A stretch of DNA of 64,000 bases from Pseudobdellovibrionaceae bacterium (GTDB lineage Bacteria > Bdellovibrionota > Bdellovibrionia > Bdellovibrionales > Bdellovibrionaceae), in contig JAOASS010000004.1 of assembly GCA_030158485.1 (NCBI GenBank), positions 172,581 through 236,580 on the forward strand, in the 5' to 3' direction. Position 1 is the first letter of the stretch, and every line of letters starts with the position of its first letter. Below are positions 1 to 8,688 of this stretch, piece by piece. The translations under genes and the position numbers were made by a program. Under the pieces are notes generated by a model. That model was not told the origin of the DNA and ran no database searches. It was given only the letters and a program-made list of their open reading frames with translations.

Positions 1-20
1 AACTCATATTTGAGAATTAA

Positions 21-50
21 AAAAAGAGCACTGTTAACAGTGCTCTTTTT
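21..50. terminator. Perfect palindrome, bidirectional intrinsic terminator
   Basis: A perfect 30-nt palindrome with AAAAAGAGCACTG arms meeting at a central TTAA. It ends in a T-run on the plus strand and, by symmetry, on the minus strand. It lies directly after the stop codon of the minus-strand gene that ends at position 52, so it probably terminates that transcript and any converging one from before the window. Confidence 0.85.
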
Positions 51-51
51 T

Positions 52-894
52 TTAAAGTGGAAGTGATTCCGAATTTGATGTTGAACCTGTGTCAATCGGT
101 TGATCTTTAATTTCGGGATTTGAACTACCCTCGATTTTAATTTCAACAGGAGTCGGAATTTTTCTTCCAGAAGCTGTTGAAGCAGGTTGCTCTTGAGGCG
201 CCGTTTTTACTTCAGACTCTGCTGGAGCTTTAACTTCTGGTTGCCTAGTCGAAGGTATCTGATAATCGGGCTCATAACGGGGCTCTGGTTGTTCGTTGAC
301 CCGTGGCTGGGGCTTGGTGACTCTACGGCCGCTTAAGTCCAAATCACAAGATACAACATTAGAGTAAACATCATAACCTTTTCGGCTATTATTAATTACA
401 CAAGATACGAATTGAGGAATTTTATTTCGGTATTCTTTATTTGCAAATCCGCAGTACTGAATAGCGTGCTCACTGTGAAACTGAGCTCGCTCAACTAAGT
501 CTATTAAGCAGTTTTGCATGATAGCAGAAGAATCCCAATCACAAATTTGTCTAGCACGGTCATCGTTCATGCGCGCTCCCATCTGGAGCTTTGACGGACA
601 AGATCTCAAATTGATGTAACGAGAATCTTCTGCTTGAAGAGGAATTCGAACATTAACTTGAGAACACTTGATAGCTGCATCGAGCACGTGAATATTGGAG
701 TTTTTCGCCCGGTGGGCCATGCACTGTAAAAAATCAGGTCTGTCGTTTTGTCGACAAACTGTTGCGGCTTCAGGCTGACTTGCTAAAAAATGATACTTCA
801 AAGAGTTCACACAAACGTTATATTGAGAATTTTGAGCATGTGCAGAAGAAAATGTGACCCAAGTTAAGAAAACATAAACTAGATTTTTCAACAT
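52..894 (-). CDS. Secreted Cys-containing protein of unknown function
   Basis: A 280-residue protein with a clear Sec signal peptide (MLKNLVYVFLTWVTFSSAHA, cleavage before Q21). The body from about residue 25 to 190 contains regularly spaced cysteines, including CVNSLKYHF, CRQND, CMAHRAKN, CDWDSS and CGFANKE. This suggests a disulfide-bonded, possibly repetitive helical domain in the periplasm or outside the cell. The last 80 residues are Pro/Glu/Thr-rich and probably disordered. An AGGAGG ribosome-binding site lies about 9 bases before the ATG. It follows the sigma-54 activator gene on the same strand, but a terminator separates them, so it probably has its own promoter in that gap. I do not recognise the family. 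Confidence 0.75.
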   Translation of the reverse strand: MLKNLVYVFLTWVTFSSAHAQNSQYNVCVNSLKYHFLASQPEAATVCRQNDRPDFLQCMAHRAKNSNIHVLDAAIKCSQVNVRIPLQAEDSRYINLRSCPSKLQMGARMNDDRARQICDWDSSAIMQNCLIDLVERAQFHSEHAIQYCGFANKEYRNKIPQFVSCVINNSRKGYDVYSNVVSCDLDLSGRRVTKPQPRVNEQPEPRYEPDYQIPSTRQPEVKAPAESEVKTAPQEQPASTASGRKIPTPVEIKIEGSSNPEIKDQPIDTGSTSNSESLPL

Positions 895-936
895 TTTAAT
901 ATCCTCCTGCCATATACTTTTTTATCTTTATAGAAC

Positions 937-970
937 AAAAGCAGGTGAATAAAAAGATTCGCCTGCTTTT
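937..970 (-). terminator. Intrinsic terminator of the sigma-54 activator gene
   Basis: A hairpin with arms AAAAGCAGGTGAAT and ATTCGCCTGCTTTT (one G-T pair) and a six-base loop, bounded by A and T runs. It lies 8 bases beyond the stop codon of the minus-strand activator gene and upstream of the next gene's ribosome-binding site. Confidence 0.75.
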
Positions 971-977
971 TAAAATT

Positions 978-2045
978 CTACTTCGTAGGACGAGTGTGTA
1001 CCGCATACTTATCAAATTCACCGTACTCATGTAATTTATTGTACAGAGTTTTAATCGTAATTCCCAAGTTCTGCGCAGCTTGAGTCTTGTTTCCACCAAA
1101 AAAATCCAGAGCTTTTAAAATATATCTTTTTTCAAGTTCATAAAGAGGCAACTGTGGATCGTAATCGATAAATTTATCATTTTTTTCAGGACTTCGAATA
1201 TGATCAGGTAGGTCACCCACCATAATTTCATGACCTTCAGAAAGAATTTGTAAACGTTCACAAACATTCTGAAGCTCGCGAATGTTTCCAGGCCAGTCGT
1301 ACTTAAGCATAGCTTGCATCGCTTCATCAGAAACATGACGCCCACGATTTAAATAAGCATGTTGTGACTGATTCAAGAAATGACTGATCAAGACAGCGAT
1401 ATCTTCTTTACGTCTTCTCAGCGGAGGAGTTGTCACAACAATCGTGTTAATGCGGTAATAAAGATCTTCACGGAATTGACCTTTCGTCACTTCTTGCTCG
1501 AGATCTCTATTCGTTGCCGAAATTAATCGAATATCCACTTGAATGGGTTCTTTTCCACCGACTCTATAAATTTCACCTTCTTGAATGAATCGTAAAATTT
1601 TAGCTTGAATACCAGGAGTCAGCTCGCCAATTTCATCTAAAAATAAAGTTCCACCATTAGCGACTTCAGCAAGTCCCATTTTTTTATTGTAAGCACCAGT
1701 GAAAGAACCTTTTTCGTGACCAAATAGTTCGGACTCCAAGAGAGTTTCTCGGAGAGCGCCGCAATTGATCGCAACGAAAGGTTTGGACTTTCGGTTTGAA
1801 CGATCATGCATAGCTCGAGCAATAAGTTCTTTACCCGTTCCTGATTCTCCCATCACCAAAACATTGGCCTGAGAAGGTGCCACTCGATCAATCATCTTCA
1901 TCAATTGGTTCATAACGTCCGACTGATAAATAATGGATCGTACTTCTGGTTTCACAACAGGGGGGTTTTGAGTTCCCCATTGTAGTTGCTGCCCACTGTT
2001 TGAAGTGGGAAGAATAGTGGTCGAGGAATTAGAATTCTCGTTCAT
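978..2045 (-). CDS. Sigma-54-dependent transcriptional activator without receiver domain
   Basis: A 355-residue bacterial enhancer-binding protein. After about 50 low-complexity residues comes an AAA+ domain with Walker A GESGTGKE, the sigma-54 contact loop as GSFTGA (consensus GAFTGA), and Walker B GGTLFLDEIGEL. A Fis-type helix-turn-helix (NKTQAAQNLGITIKTLYNKL) sits at the C-terminus. There is no receiver, GAF or PAS domain, so activity is probably controlled by expression or a partner protein. The start at 2045 is chosen because AAAGGCGG lies just upstream; the frame stays open to 2189 but without a ribosome-binding site. No -24/-12 sigma-54 promoter was recognised in the adjacent gaps, so its targets are unknown. 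Confidence 0.93.
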   Translation of the reverse strand: MNENSNSSTTILPTSNSGQQLQWGTQNPPVVKPEVRSIIYQSDVMNQLMKMIDRVAPSQANVLVMGESGTGKELIARAMHDRSNRKSKPFVAINCGALRETLLESELFGHEKGSFTGAYNKKMGLAEVANGGTLFLDEIGELTPGIQAKILRFIQEGEIYRVGGKEPIQVDIRLISATNRDLEQEVTKGQFREDLYYRINTIVVTTPPLRRRKEDIAVLISHFLNQSQHAYLNRGRHVSDEAMQAMLKYDWPGNIRELQNVCERLQILSEGHEIMVGDLPDHIRSPEKNDKFIDYDPQLPLYELEKRYILKALDFFGGNKTQAAQNLGITIKTLYNKLHEYGEFDKYAVHTRPTK

Positions 2046-2188
2046 ACGTGCCGCCTTTCGAATTAAGATCACAACATGAGGCAGTGTAGGGGCGATCCAA
2101 TTAAGGCCTTTAAAGCCCCCGTTAGATCTCGGTGAGGTCTGATAACGTTCCGCATTCTCACTTTGATACACCGCGTTTACGCATTGCA

Positions 2189-2217
2189 ATATAACTAAGG
2201 TCCTGAACTATTTGCAA
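2189..2217 (-). promoter_or_regulatory. Candidate sigma-70 promoter for the sigma-54 activator
   Basis: On the minus strand TTGCAA (2212-2217) is followed after 17 bases by TTATAT (2189-2194), a fair -35/-10 pair about 145 bases upstream of the chosen start. The -35 box lies within a short inverted repeat, CCTGAA at 2202-2207 and TTCAGG at 2226-2231, which could be an operator. This is pattern matching only. Confidence 0.3.
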
Positions 2218-2248
2218 GACAAAAATTCAGGGACATGAAAATAAGTAA

Positions 2249-3142
2249 ATGAGGTTAAACTTGATTATATGGACCGATTGCATATCTAAGTATTTAAAAT
2301 ACATGGATAATATTAAATCTTCATCTCCCCATACATTACGCTCATATAAAAGTGATTTATTGTTCATATTGCAAATTTTTCCAAACAGTATGCCTGAAAA
2401 TGATTTAATTTCGCATATCAGAAGCCTTCAAACTTCTTGGTCTCACTTATCTGCCGCTACGCGAAATAAAAAAGCTGCTACTCTTAAAAGCTTCTTTAAT
2501 TGGCTCTATGAAACAGGAGAAATTACGAAAGAAATCTCGCCTCTCATAAACTGCCCCCATGTTCCACAAAAAATCCCCCATTTTATTTCCTCTGATGAAG
2601 CAATGAGTGTCTTGAAGTCCTACCCGACGGAAATGACATTGGGTGAGCTACAAGATAAAGCTCTTTTTTGCCTACTTTATGGCTCAGGCCTTCGAGTCAG
2701 CGAAGCTTGTGCTCTCAGTTGGAAAAATGTTGATATTAAAAGAAGACAACTTTTGGTCACGCGCAAAGGTCAGAAAGAACAATGGGTGCCCATGCCTCAA
2801 CTAAGCGCCGAAGTGTTAGAAAAATTAAAAAATTTCGAGTCCGGTGAGTTTATATTTGGCAAAAAAAGCCTGAATAGTCGAACCGCCTATGAAATTATCA
2901 AAAAAAGAGGGCTTACAGCTAAGCTTTTAAAGCCACTTCACCCACATGCATTGAGACACAGCTTCGCCACACATCTCTTAACCAGCGGCGCTGACTTGAG
3001 ATCTCTTCAAGAGCTTTTAGGTCACCACTCACTAGCTGCAACTCAAAAGTACACTCATATCACAACTCATGAATTAGCTAGAATGATTGAATCGCACCAT
3101 CCTCTTGGTGAAATTAAGAAACCTAAAGTTTCAAGATCTTAA
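2249..3142 (+). CDS. xerC: Tyrosine recombinase of the XerC/XerD type
   Basis: A 297-residue site-specific recombinase, typical Xer length. The N-terminal SAM-like core-binding domain (about residues 5-95) includes SPHTLRSYKSDL. The catalytic domain shows the tetrad: Arg in GSGLRVSEACAL, His and Arg in HALRHSFATHLL, His in LLGHHS, and the nucleophile Tyr in ATQKYTHI. Family role: resolving chromosome dimers at dif during division. The flanks look chromosomal, without phage genes or visible attachment repeats, so a housekeeping Xer fits better than a mobile-element integrase. Which of XerC and XerD it is cannot be settled from this window. It converges with recO, the two stop codons sharing TTAA. 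Confidence 0.9.
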   Translation: MRLNLIIWTDCISKYLKYMDNIKSSSPHTLRSYKSDLLFILQIFPNSMPENDLISHIRSLQTSWSHLSAATRNKKAATLKSFFNWLYETGEITKEISPLINCPHVPQKIPHFISSDEAMSVLKSYPTEMTLGELQDKALFCLLYGSGLRVSEACALSWKNVDIKRRQLLVTRKGQKEQWVPMPQLSAEVLEKLKNFESGEFIFGKKSLNSRTAYEIIKKRGLTAKLLKPLHPHALRHSFATHLLTSGADLRSLQELLGHHSLAATQKYTHITTHELARMIESHHPLGEIKKPKVSRS

Positions 3143-3756
3143 AATGAAGCATTTTTGATATAATGAAGAACAGATTTTTCTAAAGATAACAATTTCCCAG
3201 AACAATTTGGCTCAAGCGCGCTTAAAGCTGAAAATGAATCCGTATCTTGAAGATTCATTTTCAGAAAAGGCTTCATCCAATCTTCGATTTCAAGAACGCC
3301 TTGCTGAAGAAGAAATTTTAAATAAAATTGGATTTTAAGAAGACTCAAGCTAGCTGGGTTTGAAATAGGTTCTAATCTTTTTAAAAGATGCCCTAATAAA
3401 TTATACATTGTAGATGAACCAGAATCTCCTTCCAATGAAACTTGAGAAACACAATTCAAAGCCGTTAATGCAAAATCTAATTTATCATAATCATTTCTAA
3501 TTAAATCAAACCCTTGAAGGAGTTGAGCTTCTTTAATCGTATGCAGATCAGTCTTATTCGATAGCAAATAAGTTAATTTAACATGATGAGTGGGCTCAAG
3601 AACCCCCCCCCCGAACCGGCGCTTTGACCGCAAAGCTCCTCGTGCCATAAATGACATTTTTTCACCGCTTTGAGATAAAGCGTGAATAATGAGGTCAGCT
3701 TCACTGTATTTGATTTTTTTTAAAATTAAAAAATGACCTTCAGATTCTAGCCCCAT
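3139..3756 (-). CDS. recO: DNA repair protein RecO
   Basis: A 205-residue RecO-like protein, short for a family usually near 240. The N-terminal OB-fold has the typical start (LILKKIKYSEADLIIHALS, then GEKMSFMARGALRSKRRF). The remainder is helical. The zinc-binding cysteines present in many RecO proteins are missing. RecO loads RecA on SSB-coated single-stranded DNA with RecR. The coding sequence includes a run of ten G (plus-strand C at 3603-3612) encoding Gly-Gly-Gly-Val, a site prone to slippage that would frameshift the gene early. It overlaps the upstream gene by 10 bases and shares stop bases with the convergent xer gene. Confidence 0.85.
   Translation of the reverse strand: MGLESEGHFLILKKIKYSEADLIIHALSQSGEKMSFMARGALRSKRRFGGGVLEPTHHVKLTYLLSNKTDLHTIKEAQLLQGFDLIRNDYDKLDFALTALNCVSQVSLEGDSGSSTMYNLLGHLLKRLEPISNPASLSLLKIQFYLKFLLQQGVLEIEDWMKPFLKMNLQDTDSFSALSALEPNCSGKLLSLEKSVLHYIKNASF
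3603..3612. repeat. C10/G10 homopolymer inside recO
   Basis: Ten consecutive C on the plus strand, read as ten G in recO about 50 codons from its start. Such tracts are known contingency loci in other bacteria; here only the tract itself is seen. Confidence 0.9.
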
Positions 3757-4718
3757 TGGGATTCTGCCCTCAATTCGGAAAGAGTCTGCTTCAATTTTGA
3801 AACAAAATCATCCCGCTGGGCGATATGAATTGAAAAAACTAAAAGTCCCCTTAACTGCTCTGGACTTGGATTTGGAGTCCACCAGTTCTTAAATAACTTA
3901 ATTGAATCCCAGCGGCACAAATGGGTCGTCTGCGCCTGATCTTCAGTGAGTTTTCCTATTTTCATACCCAGTCGATTTAAAACTAAATCCCCTGCTAAAT
4001 CTGGAAGACATAAAATAACACGGTCATAGCGACGGGAATCAGCTTTTGAAAACCAACAAAATTCTTTGAATTCTTCTTCAATTTTATGAACTAAAATCTG
4101 ATTTTCTTGAGCTACTTCGAAGTTTATAACCTCATCAGATTTCCATAAACCATAAGGCGCCACTTTTTCCGGGGCCCGAAATCGCGCACCGCAAACTGCC
4201 AAAGCTCGAGCATCAGAACCAGAATGAGCAGGCCCAATCCATATTGTAAATGGTGATATTTCGTCTTTAGAAGGCGGTAATGAGAAATGTGAAACTCTGA
4301 TCAAATAGATTTTTTTTTCAGCTAAAGCGTTTTCAAATTGAGTCATGTTCGTTTTTTGAGCCGTCACAGCATGATCTTCGAAAAATAAAACAAAAAGCGT
4401 ATTTGCAGGTAATGCTTGGACCCATGCTGGAACATCAGATGCCATTTGCTCCAAAACTTTCCAATCAACACCTTGAGACTGAAAACCTTCGCGTAAAAAA
4501 AATGGCAATGAAGCATCAAATAAAGGCGACATTCCTTTCATCCAAGTAAAAGCTTTTTTATGTGATAAAAAAGATGCGAGCTGAGTTGTTACTTCATCGA
4601 CTGCTAAGTAAAGGTTCTGATAACACTTTACTGGATTTTCAACTTTGTATCCCGCTTTTAATCGGTAAGCTTCATTTAATCGATCCCAATTTTCAGATGC
4701 TTGCAGAGGTATCAACAT
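3747..4718 (-). CDS. Uncharacterised protein translated with recO
   Basis: A 323-residue soluble protein with no signal peptide or membrane segment. I cannot name a family. Alternating hydrophobic strands (TLFVLFFEDHAV, KIYLIRVSHFSL, SPFTIWIGP, RVILCLPDL) suggest an alpha/beta fold with faint resemblance to fold-type I PLP enzymes, but no PLP-lysine motif was found. Its 3' end overlaps the recO start by 10 bases, so the two are probably translationally coupled and the product may work alongside DNA repair. That functional link is inference from position only. Confidence 0.65.
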   Translation of the reverse strand: MLIPLQASENWDRLNEAYRLKAGYKVENPVKCYQNLYLAVDEVTTQLASFLSHKKAFTWMKGMSPLFDASLPFFLREGFQSQGVDWKVLEQMASDVPAWVQALPANTLFVLFFEDHAVTAQKTNMTQFENALAEKKIYLIRVSHFSLPPSKDEISPFTIWIGPAHSGSDARALAVCGARFRAPEKVAPYGLWKSDEVINFEVAQENQILVHKIEEEFKEFCWFSKADSRRYDRVILCLPDLAGDLVLNRLGMKIGKLTEDQAQTTHLCRWDSIKLFKNWWTPNPSPEQLRGLLVFSIHIAQRDDFVSKLKQTLSELRAESQWG

Positions 4719-4914
4719 AAAAAAATGCTAGCATCCCCTTTTCTGTTAGGCCAGAACTAACAATTGATCTATTTTTCGTGTCAAACTTCTAAACTATTGT
4801 CTTGTGACTGGTACTTTAAACGTCACTGAATCAATATTAACCAATCCTAAACATCTGAAATTCGTTAAATTTCTCAATTTGATACAGTCAAGAAGCTTGC
4901 AGCATTAATTCGTA

Positions 4915-6084
4915 ATGCTTCATGCTTTTTTGATTCTCGTTTTTTTCTGCTGCCCCGTTTGGTCACAAGACCAAGTCGTTAATCAATTTTCACGATCAAA
5001 AAACAAATCACGCACATCTTGCCCTGCTAGTAAAAACTATCTGCAAAATGATCTTAATTTCATGAGTTATCCTGATCTAACCCAACCCGATCCCTTTAAC
5101 AAAAGCCGTACTTTAACCGCAACTTTGCTTCAAATTGGCCCACCTTCAAAACCATTGATTAATGCCAAATGCGTAGCAAACGCACTGGATCTTGTGACGG
5201 CGGGTTCTGCTAAAAAAAATCAAGAAGCATTCAGAAGTAATCGTTTTTTTCGTTGCAACACTTTTAACGAACCACTCGATCATCAAGATGAACCCTGCAG
5301 AAGCGTCGAGTATAAATCTTTAATTCATACTTCATTTGAATTAACAACCCAATGCTTGAAAGAATTTGTTACGGGCAGCCGAGATGTTTCTTTGCAAAAC
5401 ACTTGGGTAGAAGGCTACTTTAAAATGCTCTCTAAAGAATCTGGATTACATGTTAATGTTGCTTCCCGAATTGGGGCTATAGGAGTTGGCCAATTAAGAG
5501 CTAAATACATCATTGATTTTGAGAATCGAACTTTACCCAGACTTAGAGCATTTCTGAACAGACCTGAGACTACTGAAGTCTGTAAACGAATTGGGAAAGA
5601 GCTTTTGACAAATGAAAAAATCAGCAGACTTTATAAAATGACAACATCAACTTATTCAGAATCTAAAGACAATTCATCCACATCAGTTGTCAGAATTTGT
5701 GAAAATATCGACATTAATCAAGATCAGCCGCTACTGAATTTAATTATTAGTTTTTCAAATCTAAAGCTTTACAAAGAAAGCATACTAGATGGAATCTTTA
5801 ATGACAGTCGATATAACAGTGCTTTCAAAGAACTTACACCGACTGAATTAATCGATTTGCAAATCAAAATGGTTTCATGGTCGTATAACTTAGGCCCGAC
5901 GCGACTGAAAAATCATATTTTTAATATTCTTGATACAAAATACTCTGGCAAAACAATTACAAAAATCAGAGATTTTATTGTTGATGCCGAATTTGAAGGT
6001 AAAAAAAACTATCTGTTTGCAATAGAAGATCGATATAAACTTGTACTCTCTGGACAAAAAAGTTGCCGAACAGACCTTAAGTAA
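4915..6084 (+). CDS. Secreted lytic-transglycosylase-like protein (SLT fold)
   Basis: A 389-residue exported protein (signal MLHAFLILVFFCCPVWSQ). A segment around residues 172-200 matches the SLT/lysozyme-like core: KESG with the catalytic-type Glu at about 175, then GAIGVGQL at 187-194. A later SYNLGP at about 323-328 matches the usual AYNxGP motif. Such enzymes cleave peptidoglycan glycan strands in the periplasm. The 150 residues before the core hold several Cys and resemble no domain I know, and the core is interrupted by a longer insert than usual. It is the first of four co-directional exported proteins. No strong ribosome-binding site precedes the ATG, so the start is moderately certain. 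Confidence 0.75.
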   Translation: MLHAFLILVFFCCPVWSQDQVVNQFSRSKNKSRTSCPASKNYLQNDLNFMSYPDLTQPDPFNKSRTLTATLLQIGPPSKPLINAKCVANALDLVTAGSAKKNQEAFRSNRFFRCNTFNEPLDHQDEPCRSVEYKSLIHTSFELTTQCLKEFVTGSRDVSLQNTWVEGYFKMLSKESGLHVNVASRIGAIGVGQLRAKYIIDFENRTLPRLRAFLNRPETTEVCKRIGKELLTNEKISRLYKMTTSTYSESKDNSSTSVVRICENIDINQDQPLLNLIISFSNLKLYKESILDGIFNDSRYNSAFKELTPTELIDLQIKMVSWSYNLGPTRLKNHIFNILDTKYSGKTITKIRDFIVDAEFEGKKNYLFAIEDRYKLVLSGQKSCRTDLK

Positions 6085-6207
6085 AGGAATTAAAAATTTC
6101 CCGAATACAGCTTCTGTCAAAAGCTTAAGCAGTTGAAATCAATTCCCTTTCTTCTAAGGTCTTAATAACTAGGCATATTTTTTGTAAAGTCATATCCTGT
6201 GGAACGT

Positions 6208-7227
6208 ATGAATTTATTCTTTACCTTTATCATCTTAACGTTGAGTAACCTCAGCTTTGCTGGGAACTCGTGTTCATCACACTTCGATACGGTAAAGACA
6301 GATTTTTTAATTAGTGATGCAGTGAAATTAAAAGAACCCACTTTATTTTACAAAATTTATATCAAATCTGACAATCGATTTATTCAAAATAAAGTGTCAA
6401 AAGAAGACTTAGTCGATCTGTTTCAGATGTTCGGACAGACACAGTTTTTTAATGTCAGTGAAAAATTAACCCTTGAAAAAGGATCTCTTTTCTTAGGCAG
6501 AAAAATAGATGAATGGCTTACAGCACAAGCCGAATATATTTATGACAAACCCAATCAAGCTTTACACTTATCGCGCATTACAATTGTAAATTCTAAAAAT
6601 GGGCAAGAACAAATTTTAACTAAAGAACCCCTCGATTACACAGGAACTCAACTTGTAAAAAACGAATTTAATGTTGTTTTTGAAAAAGGAAGTCCTACTG
6701 CAAAAATCGTTTCACCAAATGATATAAAAGTCGATGACCCATCAAATGAATCTTCTCGAGTTGGCGCTCAGATTTTTTCGCTTAACAATGAAAATATAAG
6801 ATCTACAGACGTCTTATTTCCGATAGCTGTTTCTGGTGAATCATTCAATAAAATAAAAAAATGGGCTTCTATTATTCCTTACTTAGATCATTCTGAAATT
6901 AGCATTGCTGGTTCTATCAAAAATCAAAATTGGGCCCTTATGAAAGGGCAGTATCGTCGATTTGCTGAATTCGCTAAAGACCGTTTTTTTAAGCAAGCTT
7001 TTGGATTAATCATTATTTATGCGATTATTGATGGAATGAATAGTTTTAGCGGGGATGTCGCAAAATACATGGTCGATGTTGTACAGGAACAAAAAGCAAC
7101 TTTATCGGTTAAAGTAAAAGAAACTCGAGTTGATGGGACTGTGACAAATTCTGAACAAAAATTTAAAATCATTTTTCCTGAAAAAGCTGAAACTTCAAAT
7201 AAAGCTGCCTCTGGAGTTATCAAATGA
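6208..7227 (+). CDS. Exported protein of unknown function, coupled to the kinase-like gene
   Basis: A 339-residue protein with a signal peptide (MNLFFTFIILTLSNLSFAG). A GTG nine bases upstream (6199) is an alternative start adding three residues; neither start has a convincing ribosome-binding site. The middle is beta-rich and polar. One hydrophobic stretch near the C-terminus (QAFGLIIIYAIIDG) may be a membrane segment or buried helix. The stop overlaps the next start as ATGA (7224-7227), so its translation is coupled to the kinase-like protein and the two may form a periplasmic pair. I do not recognise the family. Confidence 0.7.
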   Translation: MNLFFTFIILTLSNLSFAGNSCSSHFDTVKTDFLISDAVKLKEPTLFYKIYIKSDNRFIQNKVSKEDLVDLFQMFGQTQFFNVSEKLTLEKGSLFLGRKIDEWLTAQAEYIYDKPNQALHLSRITIVNSKNGQEQILTKEPLDYTGTQLVKNEFNVVFEKGSPTAKIVSPNDIKVDDPSNESSRVGAQIFSLNNENIRSTDVLFPIAVSGESFNKIKKWASIIPYLDHSEISIAGSIKNQNWALMKGQYRRFAEFAKDRFFKQAFGLIIIYAIIDGMNSFSGDVAKYMVDVVQEQKATLSVKVKETRVDGTVTNSEQKFKIIFPEKAETSNKAASGVIK

Positions 7228-8615
7228 AAATAATCTTATCTTTAGTCTTAAGTTTTGTTTCATTTTCTGCTTGGTCGCAATTTGATGCTTCAACTTCTCG
7301 CGGAACTGTTATGCGTCAATTTAGTACCCCCAATAATAAACAAGAAATTTGCGTAATTCCCCAGCACTCGGCTCTTGGTCTCTATAGTAAAAAAGATTTC
7401 GATGATGAAAAAGAACTTTGCTCTTTTGATTTTCATGGTCTAACTGAAGACCGAGAAGTAAAACAAATGGCGTTGTGTCCAAAACTTAATAGTACAAATC
7501 CAGGTGTTTTGATAATGGAAATACCCGAAAACTGGAGTAGAAATAAATTCGAAGCCGAAAAATGCTTGATTGATAATGAACTTCAAAAGACAGAAGCAAA
7601 ATTCAAGCAAACTGTCACCTGTTCTTATACTCCTTCAATTCTCGCCTACTATCATTTTTCAAGATATTTAGGCGGCGCAGGAAGAGTTCCAGTATCTGTC
7701 TTAAGAACAATGTCTCGAGATAGGCATTATAAAGTTACGCAACAAGGATTAATTGGTACTCGTAAAATTGGTGGAGCTATTCATAAAGGGTGGAATATTC
7801 TTAAAGAATCCCACGAGAATTCTATACCTCAGGCTCTTTTGCATGACATCTCAGGCGATTTTCTTTTTGGCGCCCTTCAATCTAATATTAAAAATGAAGG
7901 AAAATATTACGAAATCATTGGCGGTGGTGAGTATGAGCAAAGATATAATAACTTTTTAAAAAAAGATTTCTACAAGCAACTTCAATCATCTCAAGATATT
8001 CTTGAAATTATCGGTTCAAATCAGTTTGAAAAAGTCGCACAACCTATCTCCATGCTCAAAGATGCGACGGATATGATACTACTTGATACACTTTTGACTC
8101 AGCAAGATCGAATGTATAATCAACATTTCAAATGGTCTTGGATTTGGCTTGAAAGTGGAAAAATTAAAACTAAACGTGTTGAAGCTAAAATGAATACGAA
8201 AGGAATTGTTACTTTTTCGAATGAAAAAGAAAAAGCAGAACTAGCACAGTTTCAATCTAAAAATGCCGTTATGATCAAAGAATTAATTATGAAAGATAAC
8301 GACTGCGGAGTTCGCGCTCGGTTTTACAGAAACAGAATGAAGGAAGTAAAAGCGCTTGATGGAATACGTCACATGAGTGGGAAGACTTATACAGCTTTTT
8401 TGAAGTTGGCTCAGAGCTTAAAAAATCCAGATATGATCGCTTATCTTAAAAATGAAACACTCATGTCTGATGCCGATTTAAAATTGATAATTCAAAATGT
8501 TTCTGAAGTTGAAACTACTTTGCGCTCAAAATGTCGCAGCGGAATCTTGAAACTAGACCTTGATCTAGAAACTTATTTTTCTTCAAGTCCTGAAATTTTT
8601 CAGTGTGATATCTAA
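7224..8615 (+). CDS. Exported protein with Fam20C/HipA-type kinase motifs
   Basis: A 463-residue exported protein (signal MKIILSLVLSFVSFSAWS). Three motifs in order resemble the Fam20C/HipA kinase-like fold: a helix AYYHFSRYLG (141-150) followed by GRVPVSVLRTM, as in Fam20C where helix AAFHLDRILG precedes a P-containing strand and an Arg; a catalytic-loop-like QDRMYN (294-299; family NxDRHxxN or QDRxxxN); and a metal-binding DFG-like segment KDNDCG (357-362). The expected ATP-binding Lys is not obvious. If active it would phosphorylate a protein or small molecule outside the cytoplasm. It overlaps the preceding gene by 4 bases and is followed by a phosphatase-like lipoprotein. The kinase assignment rests on motif order only. 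Confidence 0.6.
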   Translation: MKIILSLVLSFVSFSAWSQFDASTSRGTVMRQFSTPNNKQEICVIPQHSALGLYSKKDFDDEKELCSFDFHGLTEDREVKQMALCPKLNSTNPGVLIMEIPENWSRNKFEAEKCLIDNELQKTEAKFKQTVTCSYTPSILAYYHFSRYLGGAGRVPVSVLRTMSRDRHYKVTQQGLIGTRKIGGAIHKGWNILKESHENSIPQALLHDISGDFLFGALQSNIKNEGKYYEIIGGGEYEQRYNNFLKKDFYKQLQSSQDILEIIGSNQFEKVAQPISMLKDATDMILLDTLLTQQDRMYNQHFKWSWIWLESGKIKTKRVEAKMNTKGIVTFSNEKEKAELAQFQSKNAVMIKELIMKDNDCGVRARFYRNRMKEVKALDGIRHMSGKTYTAFLKLAQSLKNPDMIAYLKNETLMSDADLKLIIQNVSEVETTLRSKCRSGILKLDLDLETYFSSSPEIFQCDI

Positions 8616-8688
8616 CTTAAGTTTAGAATTTTCTACCAAACAAGATCTTAACTCGGGCTAAGCCACTTTCGACATCTAAAATAAAAGA

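Noticed and set aside
2046..2248. A -24/-12 promoter controlled by the sigma-54 activator
   Set aside because: No GG-N10-GC element of the expected form was found by eye here or before the 52-894 gene.
2249..3142. Phage or mobile-element integrase
   Set aside because: No attachment repeats, phage genes or compositional break were seen around it; a chromosomal Xer fits better.
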